A program made the translations under genes and the position numbers. A stretch of DNA of 64,000 nucleotides. Origin: Posidonia oceanica (lineage: Eukaryota > Streptophyta > Magnoliopsida > Alismatales > Posidoniaceae). The stretch spans positions 66,964,001 through 67,028,000 of the forward strand of contig JAZBRS010000074.1 of the NCBI GenBank assembly GCA_037176725.1, read 5' to 3'. Position 1 is the first letter of the stretch. Each line of letters opens with the position of its first letter. Shown here piece after piece: positions 24,887 through 36,401 of the stretch. The notes below the pieces were generated by a model, which was given only the letters and a program-made list of their open reading frames with translations, did no database searches and was not told where the DNA came from.

Positions 24887-27116
24887 CTTTCTTGTCGATA
24901 TGTCCGTAACTTATCATGCAACCTTTGCGGTCGATGGGTCCGAAACCTATCCTTTCCGGTCGATAAGTCCGTAATTTATCATGCAACATTTGCGGTCGAT
25001 GGGTCCGAAACCTATCCTTTCCGGTCGATAAGTCCGTAACTCATCATCCAACCAGTGCTGTCGATGGGTCCAAAACTTATCCTTTCCGGTCGATAAGTCC
25101 GAAACTTATCATCCAACCTTTGCGGTCGATGGGCCCAAAACCTATCCGTTCCGGTCGATAAGTCCGTAACTTATCATCCGACCGTTGCGGCCGATGGGTC
25201 CGAAACCTATCCTTTCCAGTCGATAAGTCCGAAACTTATCATCCAACCTTTGCGGTCGATGGGTCCAAAACCTATCCTTTCAGGTCGATAAGTCTGAAAC
25301 TTATCATCCAACCTTTGCGATCGATGGGTCCAAAACCTCTCCTTTCCGGTCGATAAGCCCGAAACTTATCATCCAACCTTTGCGGTCGATAGGTCCGAAA
25401 CCTATCCTTTCTGATCGATAAGTGCGTAACTTATCATCCAAACATTGTGGTCAATGGGTCTGAAACCTATCCATTCCGGTCGTTAAGTCCGAAACTTATC
25501 ATCCAACCTTTGCGGTCGATGGGTTCGAAACCCATCCTTTCTAGTCGATAAGTCCGTAACTTATCCTGCAACCTTTGCGGTCGATGGGTCCGAAACCTAT
25601 CCTTTCCGGTCGATAAGTCCGTAATTTATCGTCCAACATTTGGGGTCGATGGGTCCGAAACCTATCCTTTCCTGTCGATAAGTCCATAACTCATCATCCA
25701 ACCATTGCTGTCCAAGGGTCCGAAACTTTTCCTTTCCGGTCGATAAGTCCGAAACTAATCATGCAACCTTTGCGGTCGTTGGGTCCGAAACCTTTCCTTT
25801 CTGGTCGATAAGTCTGAAGCCTTTCATCCAACATTTGCGGTCGATGGGTCCAAAACCTAACCATTCCGGTCGATTAGTCCGTAACATATCATCCAACCGT
25901 TGCGGCCGATAGGTCCGAAACCTATCCATTTCGATCGATAAGTCCGTAACTTATCATCCAACCTTTGCGGTCAATGGGTCCGAAACCTATCCTTTCCGGT
26001 CGATTAGTCCGTAACTTATCATCCAACCTTTGCGGTCGATGGGTTCGTAACCAATCCTTTCTACTCGATGAGTCCGTAAGTTATCATCCAACCTTTGCGG
26101 TCGACGGGTCCGAAACCAATCCTTACCGCTCGATAAGTCTGTAATTTATCATCCAACCATTGCGGTCGATGGGTCCGAAGCCTATCCTTTCCGTTCGATA
26201 AGTCTGTAACTCATCATCCAACCTTTGCGGTCGATGGGTGCGAAACCTATCCTTTTCGGTCGATAAGTCCGAAACTTATCATCCAACCTTTGCGGTCGAT
26301 GGGTCCCAAACCTATCCATTTCAGTCGATAAGTCCGTAACTTATCATCCGACCGTTGCGGTGGATGGGTCCGAAACCTATCCATTCCAGTCGATAAGTCC
26401 GAAACTTATCATCCAACCTTTGCGGTCGATGGGTCCGAAACCTATCCTTTCCGGTCGATAAGTCCAAAACTTATCATCCAACCTTTGCGGTCGATATGTC
26501 CGAAACCAATCGTTTCCGGTCGATAAGTCCGAAACTTATCATCCAACCTTTGCGGTCGATGGGTCCGAAACCAATCCTTTCCGGTCGATAAGTCCGTAAC
26601 TTATCATACAACCTTTGCGGTCGAAAGGTCCAAAACCTATCCTTTTCGGTCGATAAGTCCGTTACTTTTCATCCAACCATTGCGGTCGATAGGTCCGAAA
26701 CCTATCTTTTTCGGTCGATAAGACCGAAACTTATCATCCAAACTTTGCGGTCGATAGGTCCGAAACCTATCCATTCCAGTCGATAAGTCCGTAACTTATC
26801 ATCCAACCTTTGCGGTCGATGGATCCGAAACCTATCCTTTCCGGTCGATAAGTACGTAACTTATCATCCATCCTTTGCGGTCGATAGGTCCTAAACCTAT
26901 CCTATCCGGTCGAAAAGTCCGTAACTTATCATCCAACCATTGCGGTCGATGGGTCCGAAACCTATCCTTTCCGTTCGATATGTCCAAAACTTATCATACA
27001 ACCTTTGCGGTCGATAGGTCCGACACCAATCCTATCCGGTCGATATGTCCGTAACTTATCATCAAACTTTTGCGGTCGATGGGTCCGAAACCTATCCACT
27101 CCGGTCGATAAGTCCG

Positions 27117-27181
27117 TAACTTATCATCCAACCTTTGCGGTCGATGGGTCCGAAACCTATCCTTTCCGGTCGATAAGTCCG
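27117..27181 (+). repeat. reference consensus monomer (A+B halves)
   Basis: This copy matches the most frequent base at each position as judged by eye, and serves as a reference unit. Read from its GGTCGAT boxes, the unit splits into a 29-bp A half starting at GGTCGATGGGTCCG and a 36-bp B half starting at GGTCGATAAGTCCG. The halves align along their length apart from about 7 extra bases in B (around TCATCCAACC). This shows the monomer arose by duplication of a ~30-bp ancestor. Frequent variants are GATGGG/GATAGG in A, CCGTAAC/CCGAAAC in B, CTATCC/CAATCC in A and CTTTGC/CATTGC/CTTTGT at the end of B. Confidence 0.93.
27143..27161 (+). other. A-half inverted repeat (potential hairpin)
   Basis: GATGGGT, loop CCGAA, then ACCTATC. 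The arms pair over 7 bp with one G:T wobble. In the very common GATAGGT variant the pairing is perfect. The element recurs once per monomer across the array. Extrusion as a cruciform or folding in a transcript is possible but not shown. Confidence 0.6.
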
Positions 27182-27190
27182 TAACTTATC
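27172..27190 (+). other. B-half inverted repeat (potential hairpin)
   Basis: GATAAGT, loop CCGTA, then ACTTATC, a perfect 7-bp inverted repeat spanning the monomer junction. Most monomers keep it, with CCGAA as the alternative loop. Variants such as GATTAGT or GTTAAGT break one pair. With the A-half element, each 65-bp unit carries two similar dyads. Confidence 0.6.
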
Positions 27191-27273
27191 ATCCAACCGT
27201 TGCAGTCAATGGGTCCGAAACCTATCCTTTCCGGTCGATTAGTCCGTAACTTATCATCCAACCTTTGCGGTCG

Positions 27274-27289
27274 ATGGTTTCGAAACCAT
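27274..27289. other. 16-bp perfect palindrome in a variant A half
   Basis: ATGGTTTCGAAACCAT is fully self-complementary. It also occurs at 27664-27679 (inside the conversion-like patch) and 39822-39837 (12,548-bp copy 2). It comes from the ordinary A-half dyad by two base changes plus CCTAT to CCATT. Confidence 0.85.
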
Positions 27290-27430
27290 TCCTTTCTAGT
27301 CGATAAGTCCGTAACTTATCATCCAACCATTGCTGTCGACGGGTCTGAAACCTATCCTTTCCGGTCGATTAGTCCGTAATTTATCATCCAACCTTTGCGG
27401 TCGATGGGTCCGAAGCCTATCCATTCCAGT

Positions 27431-27701
27431 CGATATGTCCGTAACTTATCATCAAACTTTTGCGGTCGATGGGTCCGAAACCTATCCACTCCGGTCGATA
27501 AGTCCGTAACTTATCATCCAACCTTTGCGGTCGATGGGTCCGAAACCTATCCTTTCCGGTCGATAAGTCCGTAACTTATCATCCAACCGTTGCAGTCAAT
27601 GGGTCCGAAACCTATCCTTTCCGGTCGATTAGTCCGTAACTTATCATCCAACCTTTGCGGTCGATGGTTTCGAAACCATTCCTTTCTAGTCGATAAGTCC
27701 G
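27431..27701 (+). repeat. Conversion-like patch inside the 12,548-bp copy 1
   Basis: The tract is identical to 27041-27311 but differs strongly from its expected partner at 39979-40249. The flanks on both sides stay in the 12548 register, so replacement kept the length. This fits gene conversion from six monomers upstream, or a balanced pair of unequal exchanges. Confidence 0.8.
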
Positions 27702-28567
27702 AAACTTATCATCCAACCTTCGCGGTCGATAGGTCCGAAACCTATCATTTCCGGTCGATAAGTCCGAAACTTATCATCCAACCATTGCGGTCGATGGGTC
27801 CGAAACCAATCCTTTCCGGTCGATAAGTTCGTAACTTATCATACAACCATTGCGGTCGATAGGTCCAAAACCTATCCTTTCCGGTCGATAAGTCCGTTAC
27901 GTTTCATCCAACCATTGCGGTCGATAGGTCCGAAACCTATCCTTTCCGATCGATAAGTCCGAAACTTATCATCCAACCTCTGCGGTCAATGAGTTCGAAA
28001 CCTATCCTTTCCGGTCGATAAGTCCGTAACTTATCATCCAACCTTTGCGGACGATGGGTCCGAAACCCGCCTTTCCGGTCCATAAGTCCGAAACTTATCA
28101 TCCAACCTTTACGGTCGATGGGTTCAAAACCTATCCTTTCCGGTCGATAAGTCCGTAACTTATCATCCAACCGTTACTGTCGATGGGTCCGAAACCTATC
28201 CTTTCCAGTCGATAAGTCCGAAACTTATCATCCAACCAATGCTGTCGATGGGTCCGAAACCTATCCTTTTCGGTCGATAAGTCCGAAACTTATCATCCAA
28301 CCTTTGTGGTCGATTGGTCCGAAACCTATCCTTTCCGGTCGATAAGTCTGAAACTTATCGTCCATCCATTGCGGTCGATGGGTCTGAAACCTATCCCTTC
28401 CGGTCGATAAGTCCGAAACTTATCAAACAACCTTTGCGGTCGATAGGTCCGAAACCTATCCTTTCCGGTCGATAAGTCCGTAACATATCATCCAACCTTT
28501 GCGGTCGATGGGTCCGAAACCAATCCTTTCCGGTCGTTATGTCCAAAACTTATCATCCAAACTTTGC

Positions 28568-28625
28568 GGTCGATAGGTCCGAAACCAATCCATTCCGGTC
28601 GATAGGTCCGAAACCTATCCTTTCC
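28568..28625 (+). repeat. A-A-B expanded monomer (copy 2 of 16020)
   Basis: The 16020-16077 arrangement at +12548. Confidence 0.85.
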
Positions 28626-29541
28626 GGTCGATTAGTACGGAACTTATCATCCAACCTATGGGTCGATCAGTCCGAAACTTATCATCCAACCTTTGCAGTC
28701 GATAGGTCCGAAACCTATCCTCTCCGGTCGATAAGTCCGTAACTTATCTTCCAACCTTTGCTGTCGATGGGTCCGAAACCTATCCTTTCCGGTCGATAAG
28801 TCCGTAACTAATCATCCAACCTTTGCAGTCGATGGGACCGAAATCTATCCTTTCCGGTCGATAAGTCCGAAACTTATCATCCAACCTTTGCGGTCGATGG
28901 GTCCGAAACCTATCCTTTCCGGTCGATAAGTCCGAAACTTATCATCCAACCTTTGCGGTCGATAGGTCCAGAACCTATCCTTTCCGGTCGATAAGTCCGT
29001 AACTTATCATCCAACCTTTGCGGTCGATAGGTCCGAAACCTATCCCTTCTGGTCGACATATCCTTAACTTATCATCCAACCTTTGCTGTCGATGGGTCCG
29101 AAACCTATCCTTTCCGGTCGATAAGTCCGTAAATTATCATCCAACCTTTGCGGTCGATGGGTCCGAAACCTATCGTTTCAGGTCGATAAGTCCGAAACAT
29201 AACATCCAACCATTGTGGTCGATAGGTCCGAAACCTATCCATTCCGGTCGATAGGTCCGAAACTTATCATCCAACCATTGCTGTCGATGGGTCCGAAATC
29301 AATCATTTCCGGTCGATAAGTCCGAAACTTATCATACAACCTTTGCGGTCGATAGGTCCGAAACCTATCCGTTCCGGACGATAAGTCCGTAACTTATCAT
29401 CCAACCTTTGCGGTCGATGGGTCCGAAACCTATCCTTTCCGGACGATAAGTCCGTAACTTATCATGCAACCTTTGCGGTCGATGGGCCCGAAACCCACCC
29501 ATTCCGGTCGATAAGTCCGAAACTTATCATCGAACCTTTAC

Positions 29542-29574
29542 GGTCGTTGGGTTGAAAACCTATCCAACCGTTGC
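29542..29574 (+). repeat. Contracted monomer (copy 2 of 16994)
   Basis: Same deletion at +12548. Confidence 0.85.
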
Positions 29575-32500
29575 TGTCGATGGGTCCGAAACCTTTCTTT
29601 TCCAGTCGATAAGTCCGAAACTTATCATCCAACCATTGCTGTCGATGGGTCTGAAACCTATCCTTTCCGGTAGATAAGTCCGAAACTTATCATCCAACCT
29701 TTGTGGTCGATAGGTCCGAAACCTATCCTTTCCGGTCGATAAGTCTGAAACTTAACGTCCATCCATTGCGGTCGATGGGTCCGAAACCTATCCTTTCCGG
29801 TCGAAAAGTCCATAACTTATCAAACAACCTTCGCGGTCGATAGGTCCAAAACCTATCCTTTCCGGTCGATAAGTCCGTTACTTATCGTCCAACCTTCGCA
29901 GTGGACGAGTCCGAAACCTACCCTTTCCGGTCGTTAAGTCCGAAACTTATCATCCAACCTTTGCGGTCGATAGGTCCGAAACCTATCCATTCCGATCGAT
30001 TAGTCCGAAACTTATCATCCAACATTTGCGGTCGATGGGTCCAAAACCAATCCTTTCCGGTCGATAAGTCCGTAACTTATCAGCCATCCTTTGCAGTCGA
30101 TAGGTCCGAAACCTATACGTTCCAGTCGTTAAGTCCGAAACATATGATCCAACCTTTGCGGTCGATGGGTCCGAAACCTATCCTTTCCGGTCGATAAGTC
30201 CGAAACTAATCATCCAACCTTTGCGGTCGATAGGTCTGAAACCTAACCTTTCCGGTCGATTAGTCCGAAACTTATCATCCAACATTTGGGTCGATGGGTC
30301 CGAAACCTATCCTTTCCGGTCGATAAGTCCGAAACTTATCATCCAGCCATTGCGGTCGATAGGTTCGAAACCAATCCTCTCCGGTCGATAAGTCCGTAAC
30401 TTATCATCCAACCTTTGCGGTCGATGGGTCCGAAACCTATCCGTTCCGATCGATAAGTCCGTAACTTATCATCCAACCAATGCGGTCGATGGGTCCGAAG
30501 CCTCTCCTTTCTGGTCGATAAGTCCGTAACTTATCATCCAACCTCTGCGGTCGATGGGACCGAAACCTATACTTTCCGGTCAATAAGTCCGCAACTTATC
30601 ATCCAGCCTTTGCGGTCGATGGGTCCAAAACCTATCCTTTCCGGTCGATATGTCCGTAATTTATCATCCAACCTTTGCGGTCGATGGGTCCGAAACCTAT
30701 CCTTTCCGGTCGATAAGTCCGTAACTTATCCTCCATCCTCTGCGGTCAATGAGTTCGAAACCTATCCTTTCCGGTCGATAAGTCCGTAACTTATCATCCA
30801 ACCATTGCGGTCGATGGGTCCGAAACCTTCCCTTTCCGGTCGATAAGTCCGAAACTTATCATCCAACCTTTGCGGTCGATGGGTTCAAAACCTATCCTTT
30901 CCGGTCGATAAGTTCGAAACCTATCCTTTCCGATCGATAAGTCCGTAACTTATCATCCAACCTTTGCAGTCGATGGGCCCGAAACCCACCCTTTCCGGTC
31001 GATAAGTCCGAAACTTATCATCGAACCTTTACGGTCGATGGGTTCGAAACCTATCCTTTACGGACGATAAGTCCGTAACTTATCATCCAACCGTTGCTGT
31101 CGATGGGTCCGAAACCTATCCTTTCCAGTCGATAAGTCCGAAACTTATCATCCAACCATTGCTGTCGATGGGTCCGAAACCTATCCTTTTCGGTCGATAA
31201 GTCCGAAACTTATCATCCAACCTTTGTGGTCGAAAGGTCCGAAACCTATCCGTTCCAGTCGATAAGTCTGAAACTTAACGTCCATCCATTGCGGACGATG
31301 GGTCCGAAACCTATCCTTTCCGGTCGATAAGTCCGAAACTTATCAAACAACCTTCGCGGTCGATAGGTCCGAAACCTATCCTTTCCGGTTGATAAGTACG
31401 TTACTTATCTTCCAACCTTTGCAGTCGATGGGTCCGAAACCTACCCATTCCGGTCGTTAAGTCCGAAACTTATCATCAAACCTTTGCGGTCGATAGGTCC
31501 GAAACCTATCCATTCCGGTCGATTAGTGCGAAACTTATCATCCAACATTTACGGTCGATGGGTCCAAAACTAATCCTTTCCGGTCGATAAGTCCGTAACT
31601 TATCATCCATCCTTTGCAGTCGATAGGTCCGAAACCTATCCATTCCAGTCGTTAAGTCCGAAACTTATCATCCAACCTTTGCGGTCGATGGGTCCGAAAC
31701 CTATCCTTTCCGGTCAATAAGTCCGAAACTTATCATCCAACCTTTGTGGTCGATAGGTCTGAAACCTATCCTTTCCGGTCGATTCGTCCGAAACTTATCA
31801 TCCAACCTTTGGGTCGATGGGTCCGAAACCTATCCTTCCCGGTCGATAAGTCCGAAACTTATCATCCTGCCTTTGCGGTCGATAGGTCCGAAACCAATCC
31901 TCTCCGGTCGATAAGTCCGTAACTTATCATCCAACCTTTGCGGTCGATGGGTCCGAAACCTATCCGTTCCGGTCGATAAGTCCGTAACTTATCATCCAAC
32001 CAATGCGGTCAATGGGTCCGAAGCCTATCCTTTCTGGTCGATAAGTCCGTAACTTATCATCCAATCTCTGCGGTCGATGGGACCGAAACCTATCCTTTCC
32101 GGTCGATAAGTCCGTAACTTATCATCCAACCTTTGCGGTCGATGGGTCCGAAACCTATCCGTTCCGGTCGATAAGTCCGTAACTTATCATCCAACCAATG
32201 CGATCGATGGGTCCGAAGCCTATCCTTTTTGGTCGATAAGTCCGTAACTTATCATCCAATCTCTGCGGTCGATGGGTCCAAAACCTATCCTTTCCGGTCG
32301 ATAAGTCCGTATTTTATCGTCCAACCTTTGCGGTCGATGGGTCCGAAACCTATCCTTTCCGGTCGATAAGTCCGTAACTTATCATCCATCCTCTGCGGTC
32401 AATGAGTTCGAAACCTATCCTTTCCGGTCGATAAGTCCGTAACTTATCATCCAACCTTTGCAGTCGATGGGTCCGAAACCTATCCTTTTCGGTCGATAAG

Positions 32501-32815
32501 TCCGAAACTTATCATCCAACCTTTGTGGTCGATAGGTCCGAAACCTATCCTTTCCGGTCGATAAGTCTGAATCTTATCATCCATCCGTTGCGGTCGATAG
32601 GTCCGAAACCTATCCTTTCCGGTCGATAAGTCCGAAACTTATCATACAACCTTCGCGGTCGATAGGTCCGAAACCTATCCTTTCCGGTCGATAAGTCCGT
32701 AACTTATCATCAAACCTTTGCGGTCGATGGGTCCGAAACCAAACCTTTCCGGTCGTTATGTCCGAAACTTATCATCCAACCTTTGCGGTCGATAGGTCCG
32801 AAACCTATCCTTTCT

Positions 32816-32900
32816 AGTCGACATATCCATAACTTCCGGTCGATAGGCCCGAAACCTATCCTATCCGTTCCGGTCGATAGGCCCGAAACCTATCCTTTCG
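32816..32900 (+). repeat. Rearranged monomer cluster (copy 2 of 20268)
   Basis: Same arrangement at +12548. Confidence 0.82.
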
Positions 32901-33681
32901 GGACGATTAGTACGGAACTTATCATCCAACCTATGGGTCGATGGATCTGAAACCTATCCTTTCCGGTCGATCAGTCCGAAACTTATCATCCAACCTTTGC
33001 AGTCGATAGGTCCGAAACCTATCCTGTCCCCTCGATAAGTCCGTAACTTATCTTCCAACCTTTGCGATCGATGGGTCCGAAACCTATCCTTTCCGGTCGA
33101 TAAGTCCGTAACTTATCATCCAACCTTTGCAGTCGATGGGACCGAAACCTATCCTCTCCGGTCGATAAGTCCGAAACTTAACATCCAACCTTTGCGGTCG
33201 ATTGGTCCGAAACCTATCCTTTCCGGTCGATAAGTCCGAAACTTATCATCCAACCTTTGCGGTCGATAGGTCCGAAACCTATCCTTTCCGGTCGATAAGT
33301 CCGTAACTTATCATCCAACCTTTGCGGTCGTTAGGTCTGAAACCTATCCTTTCTGGTCGACATATCCATAACTTATCATCCAACCTTTGCGGTCGATGGG
33401 TCTGAAACCTATCCTTTCCGGTCGATAAGTCCGTAGCTTATCATCCAACCTTTGCGGTCGATGGGTCCGAAACCTATCGTTTCAGGTCGATAAGTCCGAA
33501 ACTTAACATCCAACCATTGTGGTCGATAGGTACGAAACCTATCCTTTCCGGTCGATAAGTCCGAAACTTATCATCCAACCTTTGCTGTCGATGGGTCCGA
33601 AATCAATCATTTCCGGTCGATAAGTCCGAAACTTATCATTCAACCTTTGCGGTCGATAGGTCCGAAACCTATCCGTTCCGG

Positions 33682-34331
33682 TCGATAAGTCCGTAACTTA
33701 TCATCCAACCTTTGCGGTCGATGGGTCCGAAACCTATCCTTTCCGGTCGATAAGTCCGTAATTTATCATCCAACCATTGCGGTCGATGGGTCCGAAACCT
33801 TTCCTTTCCGTTCGATAAGTCTGTAACTTTTCTTCCAACCGTTGCGGTCGATGGGACCCAAACCTATCCTTTCCGGTCGATTAGTCCGTAACTTATCATC
33901 CAACCTTTGCAGTCGATGGGACCGAAACCTATCCTTTTCGGTCGATAAGTCCGAAACTTATCATCCAACCTTTGCGGTCGATTGGTCCGAAACGTATCCT
34001 TTCCAATCGATAAGTCCGTAACTTATCATCCAACCTTTGCGGTCGATGGGTCCGAAACCTATCCTTTCCGGTCGATAAGTCCGTAATTTATCATCCAACC
34101 ATTGCGGTCGATGGGTCCGAAACCTTTCCTTTCCGTTCGATAAGTCTGTAACTTTTCTTCCAACCGTTGCGGTCGATGGGACCCAAACCTATCCTTTCCG
34201 GTCGATTAGTCCGTAACTTATCATCCAACCTTTGCAGTCGATGGGACCGAAACCTATCCTTTTCGGTCGATAAGTCCGAAACTTATCATCCAACCTTTGC
34301 GGTCGATTGGTCCGAAACGTATCCTTTCCAA
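33682..34331 (+). repeat. Five-monomer (325-bp) duplication, second 12,548-bp copy
   Basis: Same doublet as at 21134-21783, displaced by 12548. The local duplication therefore happened before the 12.5-kb duplication. Confidence 0.92.
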
Positions 34332-36314
34332 TCGATAAGTCCGTAACTTATCATCCAACCGTTGCTGTCGATGGGTCCGAAACCTATCCTTTCCAGTCGA
34401 TAAGTCTGAAACTTATCATCCAACCGTTGCTGTCGATGGGTCTGAAACCTATCCTTTTCGGTCGATAAGCCCGAAACTTATCATCCAACCTTTGTGGTTG
34501 ATAGGTCCGAAACCTATCCTTTCCGGTCGATAAGCCTGAAACTTATCGTCCATCCATTGCGGTCGATGGGTCCGAAACCTATCCTTTCCTGTCGATAAGT
34601 CCGAAACTTATCAAACAACCTTCGCGGTCGATAGGTCCGAAACCTATCCTTTCCGGTCGATAAGTCCGTAACTTATCATCCAACCTTTGCGATCGAAGGG
34701 TCCGAAACCTACCCTTTCCGGTCGTTAAGTCCGAAACTTATCATCCAACCTATGCGGTCGATAGGTCCGAAACCTATCCATTCCGGTCGATTAGTCCGAA
34801 ACTTATCATCCAACATTTGCGGTCGATGGGTCCAAAACCAATCCTTTCCGGTCGATAAGTTCGTAACTTATCATCCATCCTTTGCAGTCGATAGGTCCGA
34901 AACCTATCCATTCCAGTCGTTAAGTCCGAAACTTATCATCCAACCTTTGCGGTCGATGGGTCCGAAACCTATCCTTTCCTGTCGATAAGTCCGAAACTTA
35001 TCATCCAACCTTTGCGGTCGATAGGTCTAAAACCTATCCTTTCCGGTCGATTAGTCCGAAACTTATCATCCAACCTTTGGTTCGATGGGTCCGAAACCTA
35101 TCCTTTCCGATCGATAAGTCCGAAACTTATCATCTAGCCTTTGCGGGCGATAGGTCCGAAACCAATCCTCTCCGGCCGATAAGTCCGTAACTTATCATCC
35201 AACCTTTGCGGTCGATGGGTCCGAAACCTATCCGTTCCGGTCGATAAGTCCGTAACTTATCATCCAACCAATGCGGTCGATGGGTCCGAAGCCTATCCTT
35301 TCTGGTCGATAAGTCCGTAACTTATCATCCAACCTCTGCGGTCGATGGGACCGAAACCTATCCTTTCCGGTCGAAAAGTCCGTAACATATCATCCAACCT
35401 TTGCGGTCGATGGGTCCAAAACCTATCCTTTCCGGTCGATAAGTCCGTAATTTATCATCCAACCTTTGCAGTCGATGGGTCCGAAACCTATCCTTTCCGG
35501 TCAATAAGTCCGTAACTTATCATCCATGCTCTGCGGTCAATGAGTTCGAAACCTATCCTTTCCGGTCGATAAGCCCGTAACTTATCATCCAACCTTTGCG
35601 GTCGATGGGTCCGAAACCTATCCTTTTCGGTCGACAAGTCCGAAACTTATGATCCAACCTTTGTGGTCGATAGGTCCGAAACCTATCCGTTCCGGTCGAT
35701 AAGTCTGAAACTTATCATCCATCCATTGCGGTCGATGGGTCCGAAACCTATCCTTTCCGGTCGATAAGTCCGTAATTTATCATCCAACCTCTGCTGTCGA
35801 TGAGTCCGAAACCGACCCGTTCCGGTCGATAAGTCCGTAACATATCATCCAACCTTTGCGGTCGTTTGGTCCGAAACCTATCCTTTCCGGTCGATTAGTC
35901 CATAACTTATCATCCAACCTTTGCTGTCGTTGGGTCCGAGACCTATACTTTTCGGTCGATACGTCTGAAACTTATCATCCAACCTTTGCGGTCGATGGAA
36001 CCAAAACCTATCCTTTCTGGTCGATAAGTCCGTAACTTATCATCCAACCTTTGCGGTAGATAGGTCCGAAACCTATCCTTTCCGTTCGATAAGTCCGTAA
36101 CTTATCATCCAACCATTGTGGTCGATGGGTCAGAAACCTATCCTTTCCGATCGATAAGTCCGTAACTTATCATCCAACCTTTTCCGTCGATGGGTCCGAA
36201 ACCTATCCTTTCCGGTCGATAAGTCCGAAACTTATCATCCAACCTTTGCAGTCGATAGGTCCGAAACCTATCCTTTCCGATCGATAAGTTTGAAACTTAT
36301 CATCCATCCTTTGC

Positions 36315-36401
36315 GGTCGAAGGGTCCGAAACCTATCCTTTGCGGTCGATAGGTCCGAAACCTATCCCTTGCGGTCGATAGGTCCAAAACCTATCCTTTC
36401 C
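36315..36401 (+). repeat. A-A-A-B expanded monomer (copy 2 of 23767)
   Basis: Same arrangement at +12548. Confidence 0.87.

Larger units (their letters stand above)
27041..27311 (+). repeat. Likely donor tract of a conversion-like event
   Basis: This 271-bp tract is repeated exactly 390 bp (6 monomers) downstream at 27431-27701. It is also present at +12548 (39589-39859), where no downstream duplicate exists. It contains a 16-bp palindrome at 27274-27289. Confidence 0.8.
15415..27962 (+). repeat. 12,548-bp higher-order unit, copy 1
   Basis: Identity to the sequence at +12548 starts at 15415 (15414 is T, 27962 is A). It runs to 27976/40524, so one period is 12,548 bp. Outside one replaced tract at 27447-27692 I saw only about a dozen single-base differences, for example at 18127, 18979, 19206, 20706, 20804, 20890, 23112, 23406 and 24327. 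The unit is composite: L-type to about 23220, R-type after it. Confidence 0.94.
23221..27962 (+). repeat. Subfamily R segment (first)
   Basis: From about 23221 the monomers match those of the right third of the window. A block with CTCTGCTGTCGATGAG, then GGTCGTTTGGTCC, then GTCGTTGGGTCC recurs at about 40980 (variant), 44826, 49150, 53605, 58849 and 62549. TTCGTAACCAATCC followed by TTTCTACTCGAT (26044 onward) recurs at 47183 and many later sites. The segment ends at 27962, where sequence switches abruptly back to L type at a duplication junction. Confidence 0.7.
27963..35768 (+). repeat. Subfamily L segment (second, duplicated)
   Basis: This is the L-type part of the second copy of the 12,548-bp unit. 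It repeats 15415-23220 with only scattered single-base differences. It carries the same marker monomers and the same half-unit anomalies at +12548. Confidence 0.8.

Noticed and set aside
27172..27190. Intrinsic transcription terminator from the GATAAGT/ACTTATC stem
   Set aside because: The stem is short and AT-rich, is followed by CATCCAACC rather than a T run, and recurs every 65 bp. It is better read as a satellite dyad.
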